From: Styela clava
Lineage: Eukaryota; Chordata; Ascidiacea; Stolidobranchia; Styelidae
Assembly (NCBI RefSeq): GCF_964204865.1
Contig: NC_135252.1
Location: 10,189,383 to 10,253,382, forward strand
Direction: 5' to 3'
DNA: 64,000 bases
Part shown: positions 60,739 through 64,000 of the stretch, piece after piece
How positions within the stretch are numbered: the first letter of the stretch is position 1
Layout: each line of letters begins with the position of its first letter
Made by a program: the position numbers and the translations under genes
The notes under the pieces: generated by a model
What the model was told of the DNA's origin: nothing
Seen by the model: only the letters and a program-made list of their open reading frames with translations
The model's database searches: none

Positions 60739-63700
60739 TTAGGCCACTCGTCCTCCGAATGAGCCTACAATAAATATATTATATATTAAAATTAAATAAT
60801 TAATCATGGTATGCTTTCTGGGCTTGTTCGAAAAAAATGGCGATCCAAGATTTTGACTTTCGCAGACTTTTACAAACTGCGTTATATTTCTTGACAACTT
60901 AATAACATAGCAAACCATTATAAGAATGAGGTAACTGAAAAAGATTTTGATAGCATCATACATTACGTGAAAACAAATTTTCCAACAAAAAATCGGAAAA
61001 TTCGTTTTTACTTTGGTATAAACTGATTGATCTCAATATATATATAATATATATATATATATTTTTATTTATCGACTAATCAAAATACGAATTGGGTTTA
61101 GTATACAAATAAATGTAGCTTGAATAGTATTATCTAAAACTTGATTGAAAATCAAAAAGAACATTTAACATCTTTCCGTCCTGAATTATCGACCCGAGTT
61201 CTGAAAATCAACTATCCGAACTAGACTTACCGCAGCATGCGTTTGTTGTCTGCGCAATCCATGGCATATAATCTGCCACTTTTGTGAATACTGAAGGCTG
61301 TAAAAATATCATATTGTTTAGTTGTTAGTCAGGCTTCGATAACGCCAACGGTACTGTACGTGTACTAAGGCATTGTATAAGGGAGAATTGAACGCGGGAA
61401 TAGAGACATTACCTTTGATGAGTCACATGTAATAGATCCTGCTATATTTACTCCGACGAGCTTGAATATGTCATTCTCCGCATCGTATCGCATTGCGCCG
61501 CTGCCTGAATCCCCCTGGAAAAATGATATTATATTAGATATATATATATGCATCAAGTTGAAAGTTCAGAGTTCAGCAAGCACGAAGGCATGAAATTGTG
61601 ATATTTTCCCATCCATTATTATTAAATAGCTTATGCAATATTGTATATACTTAAACAAGATAACAATACTAACAATACAAGTATCAGTATCGGTTGCTGA
61701 AGATGCACAGAATACTCCAGCGTCTGGAAGTTGGTTTGAAAATTTCTGGTCGCAAGATGTGAATGACGTCACAGTCATGTCGAGTTCTTTCAAAATTGTT
61801 GAATAGCCCAAACCGTTACCTGTGCGTATAAATAAAATAAACATCTATTTCAAACTTAATGACGAAACGAAACGATAGTATTTCGTACGGAACTGTTTTA
61901 AAATAACATCAATGTCGCATTCAAGGCTATATAAATTTGGTGTAATGATGGATATCAGAAAACGAAATTATAAGGCTTGGTTGAACGGAAAATTTCCTCA
62001 AATGGCACCAGTCCACTCAAATCGTATTAACGTGATTCCCATCAGGACAATTAGAATAAATAATTTAATAATTTAAAAATATACAAACCTGAGTCGCCAT
62101 ATCCAGCAAATCGCAATATATTTCCAACTGCAGGACTCCTCTCGGATAACAGTGGTAGACATGCTGGTTTTTTCTGCCGAGTAGGAATGAAAATGAAATA
62201 CTACCAATATAGAGTTTATGATGCTTGTAGGCATCAGTTTTATTATTTTTAATTATATATCCAAATTCGTACAAAAAATTACAGAAAACGTAAATTGACA
62301 AGAACCTCGAGGTAAATAAATGGAAAAATTTTGGTCAATTGCACTTGGTTTTCAACTTAGTTGGAGAGCAGCAAAAATATTGAAGATTGAGTAAACCAAG
62401 ATTCTTTCTGTTGTTGACTATTGGTTGTGGTGTATTCGCTAGTTCGAGATAGAATTATAAAATTACCTCGTCCGTGAATATCTGCTGCTTTATTTGGATC
62501 AGTGCAATATCGTTGTGTATTTTTCCAGTGTATTGTGGATGAGGAATGATTTCGATTACATCTGAGAAGAAATATTATTGTCATGTTTTGTCGCATTGTT
62601 GACAAAGTCATAGCAAAATCGTGTGTATTTTGTCGAATTGGCCGAATGGAAATTTCACTTACCAACATTAGTTCCTGTGTCAGCTGGATTTACTGGGTCA
62701 GTTGTTCCAATCCATATATTCAAACTTTGGGCATCAATGCTTAAAACAAGATTTTTTCGTATAATTATTATTATTTTTAAAATATATTTTGTACATTATC
62801 GTTGTTACCAAATTACTGTGTACAATATAGAGTTTTTGCTACATAAACCCCGGATAAAATATTGCAGTAAGTATTAAAGTACTAAAAGGCATAATCATTG
62901 TCATTTTGCTTTATTTTACAGTTATATCATATGTTGAAATATTTGATATATACTTACTTAGGAACGTAAAGTGAATCGTGTTCAATGCTTTTGATTCTTA
63001 AGAGACAGGCAGCTGATGTCAGAACCCATTCTCTATAAGGAAAAGTATTTTAAGATAATGAATTTTCGTTTTTTTTCGTAAATAATTTTATAAAACTGTC
63101 CCGTTCTCACCAAACAATCAAAAATGAAATTTGCCATATTTCGGCCCTTCTTCGGACAGGATGGTTTTTTAAAGAATGAGGTAGCCTACGTCTACAAAAC
63201 TGGTGCAAAATTTAATACCAAGTTATCATAAAATTAATAAAATAGGAAGGCACAACAGATGCACAGACAGCGAGTTAAGCGCATTTTTTCATCAATATTC
63301 GCTTTATCATTATGTTGCAATAATGCACATATAATTTCTACTTCTTTCTCAAACAATAGCTCACTTACGAACAAATCAATGTTCCACCGCATCGAAGTTT
63401 TGAGCTTCCAGCTGCTTTGATAACAACTGCCCAAGGTCGATGAGTATTAGATGTAATGTCGAAACCACCTGTAATGTATAAAAAACAAAATAATTTCAGC
63501 ATAATTACGGTTAATCATAGGAGACTACAGCAGCCCAGACTCAAAATCAAGGCCCTACTTTTACCAGTATTTATTAGAACATGTGATTAGAACTTTGGAT
63601 TCAACAAAACAATATTTATAAATTTTAGTATCATGTGTGAGTAGTTCCACACAATTCGGAACATGTTGAACCAGAAATTTTTTGGCTTATTTCGAAACAA

Positions 63701-63966
63701 ACCAAACCTAATGGAGAAATAAGGATCAATGTTTGGAGTAAAATGAATTACTTTCATTTACAGCAGTAAAAACCAAACCTTAAAATGATAGGCAATTTAT
63801 AGTAAGCATATTCTAAGATTGCAACATAACTCACTAAAATGTTACCTATTATTCTTGCGAATGTATTCAAAGGACTAGTTCCACAATCTCCACTATCGTG
63901 TTCCGGAATGCAATTTTTGGCGAAGTTATTTCCTAATAAAAGAAAGACAAATATGTAAGATGACAT
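60739..63966 (-). CDS. Chymotrypsin-fold serine protease homolog lacking the catalytic His
   Basis: Ten exons join in frame to 894 nt (297 aa): 63966-63846, 63468-63369, 63032-62958, 62739-62663, 62561-62467, 62173-62089, 61819-61674, 61514-61413, 61297-61231, 60764-60739. It begins with a putative signal peptide (MSSYIFVFLLLGNNFAKN) and a propeptide cysteine (DCGTSP), then the cleavage site R-IIGG. The Asp102 motif (NDIALI) and Ser195 motif (CIGDSGSG, with a trypsin-like Asp189 in DTC) are present. The His57 motif, normally TAAHC, reads TSAAC (GCC, Ala). The SWG segment that binds substrate reads IAG in LVGVNIAGSITC, and GDSGGP is GDSGSG. It should therefore be secreted and zymogen-like but non-proteolytic, a role known for serine protease homologs in immunity and clotting cascades. 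A first exon beyond the window is possible, because 'ttttattag' just after the Met could act as an acceptor. Confidence 0.92.
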
Positions 63967-64000
63967 GAATATAATTACATTTTGAATTTTACATTGTTAT

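Noticed and set aside
1..64000. CRISPR arrays, bacterial operons, riboswitches or prophage
   Set aside because: The window is eukaryotic, with introns throughout. I saw no regularly spaced direct repeats other than microsatellites and the coding minisatellite.

Overview
This 64-kb window is AT-rich nuclear DNA from an animal. Its genes have many short exons, GT-AG introns of about 50 to 3,600 bases, and large amounts of short transposon sequence. The two best-recognised genes, an amphiphysin/BIN1-type protein and a muscle-type nicotinic acetylcholine receptor alpha subunit, are metazoan. The overall style (about one-third GC by eye, small introns, many hAT-type MITEs, a possible splice-leader acceptor) would suit an invertebrate chordate such as an ascidian. 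That placement is an inference and nothing in the window proves it.

Layout. 1-3093: no gene seen. 3094-4566 (-): two-exon secreted leucine-rich-repeat protein with LRRNT and LRRCT caps. 5251-11531 (-): a multi-exon gene for an acidic protein I could not identify, with two candidate last exons (5987-6211 and 5251-5511) and a hAT MITE inserted right beside one splice donor. 13508-17489: an element of about 4 kb with long inverted arms, carrying a nested MITE and a probable retroposon tail. 18647-34378 (+): a 16-exon amphiphysin/BIN1-like gene (N-BAR, very long disordered middle, SH3; 1,338 aa as assembled). 34379-42088: gene-poor, with MITEs. 42089-47219 (+): a small three-pass membrane protein of unknown family. 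49662-59088 (+): an 11-exon nicotinic receptor alpha subunit (478 aa as assembled). 60739-63966 (-): a 10-exon chymotrypsin-fold protein (297 aa as assembled) that has lost its catalytic histidine.

The amphiphysin, receptor, protease and LRR models were assembled by hand from splice signals. In each one every exon junction keeps frame and the total length is a multiple of three, which is strong internal support. The genes do not form an operon or an obvious functional cluster. Amphiphysin (endocytosis, muscle T-tubules) and a muscle-type acetylcholine receptor could both act at neuromuscular membranes, but their proximity is probably chance.

The most notable mobile element is a 2.5-kb LTR retrotransposon in intron 1 of the receptor gene, antisense to it. 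Its 577-bp LTRs look identical, it has a 4-bp target duplication, a primer-binding site matching tRNA-Trp and a polypurine tract, but no recognisable gag-pol. It therefore appears to be a recent non-autonomous insertion. I found no convincing novel multi-gene system. The unusual points are the inactive protease homolog, two changes in the receptor's agonist site, the giant amphiphysin exon, and several well-delimited mobile elements.
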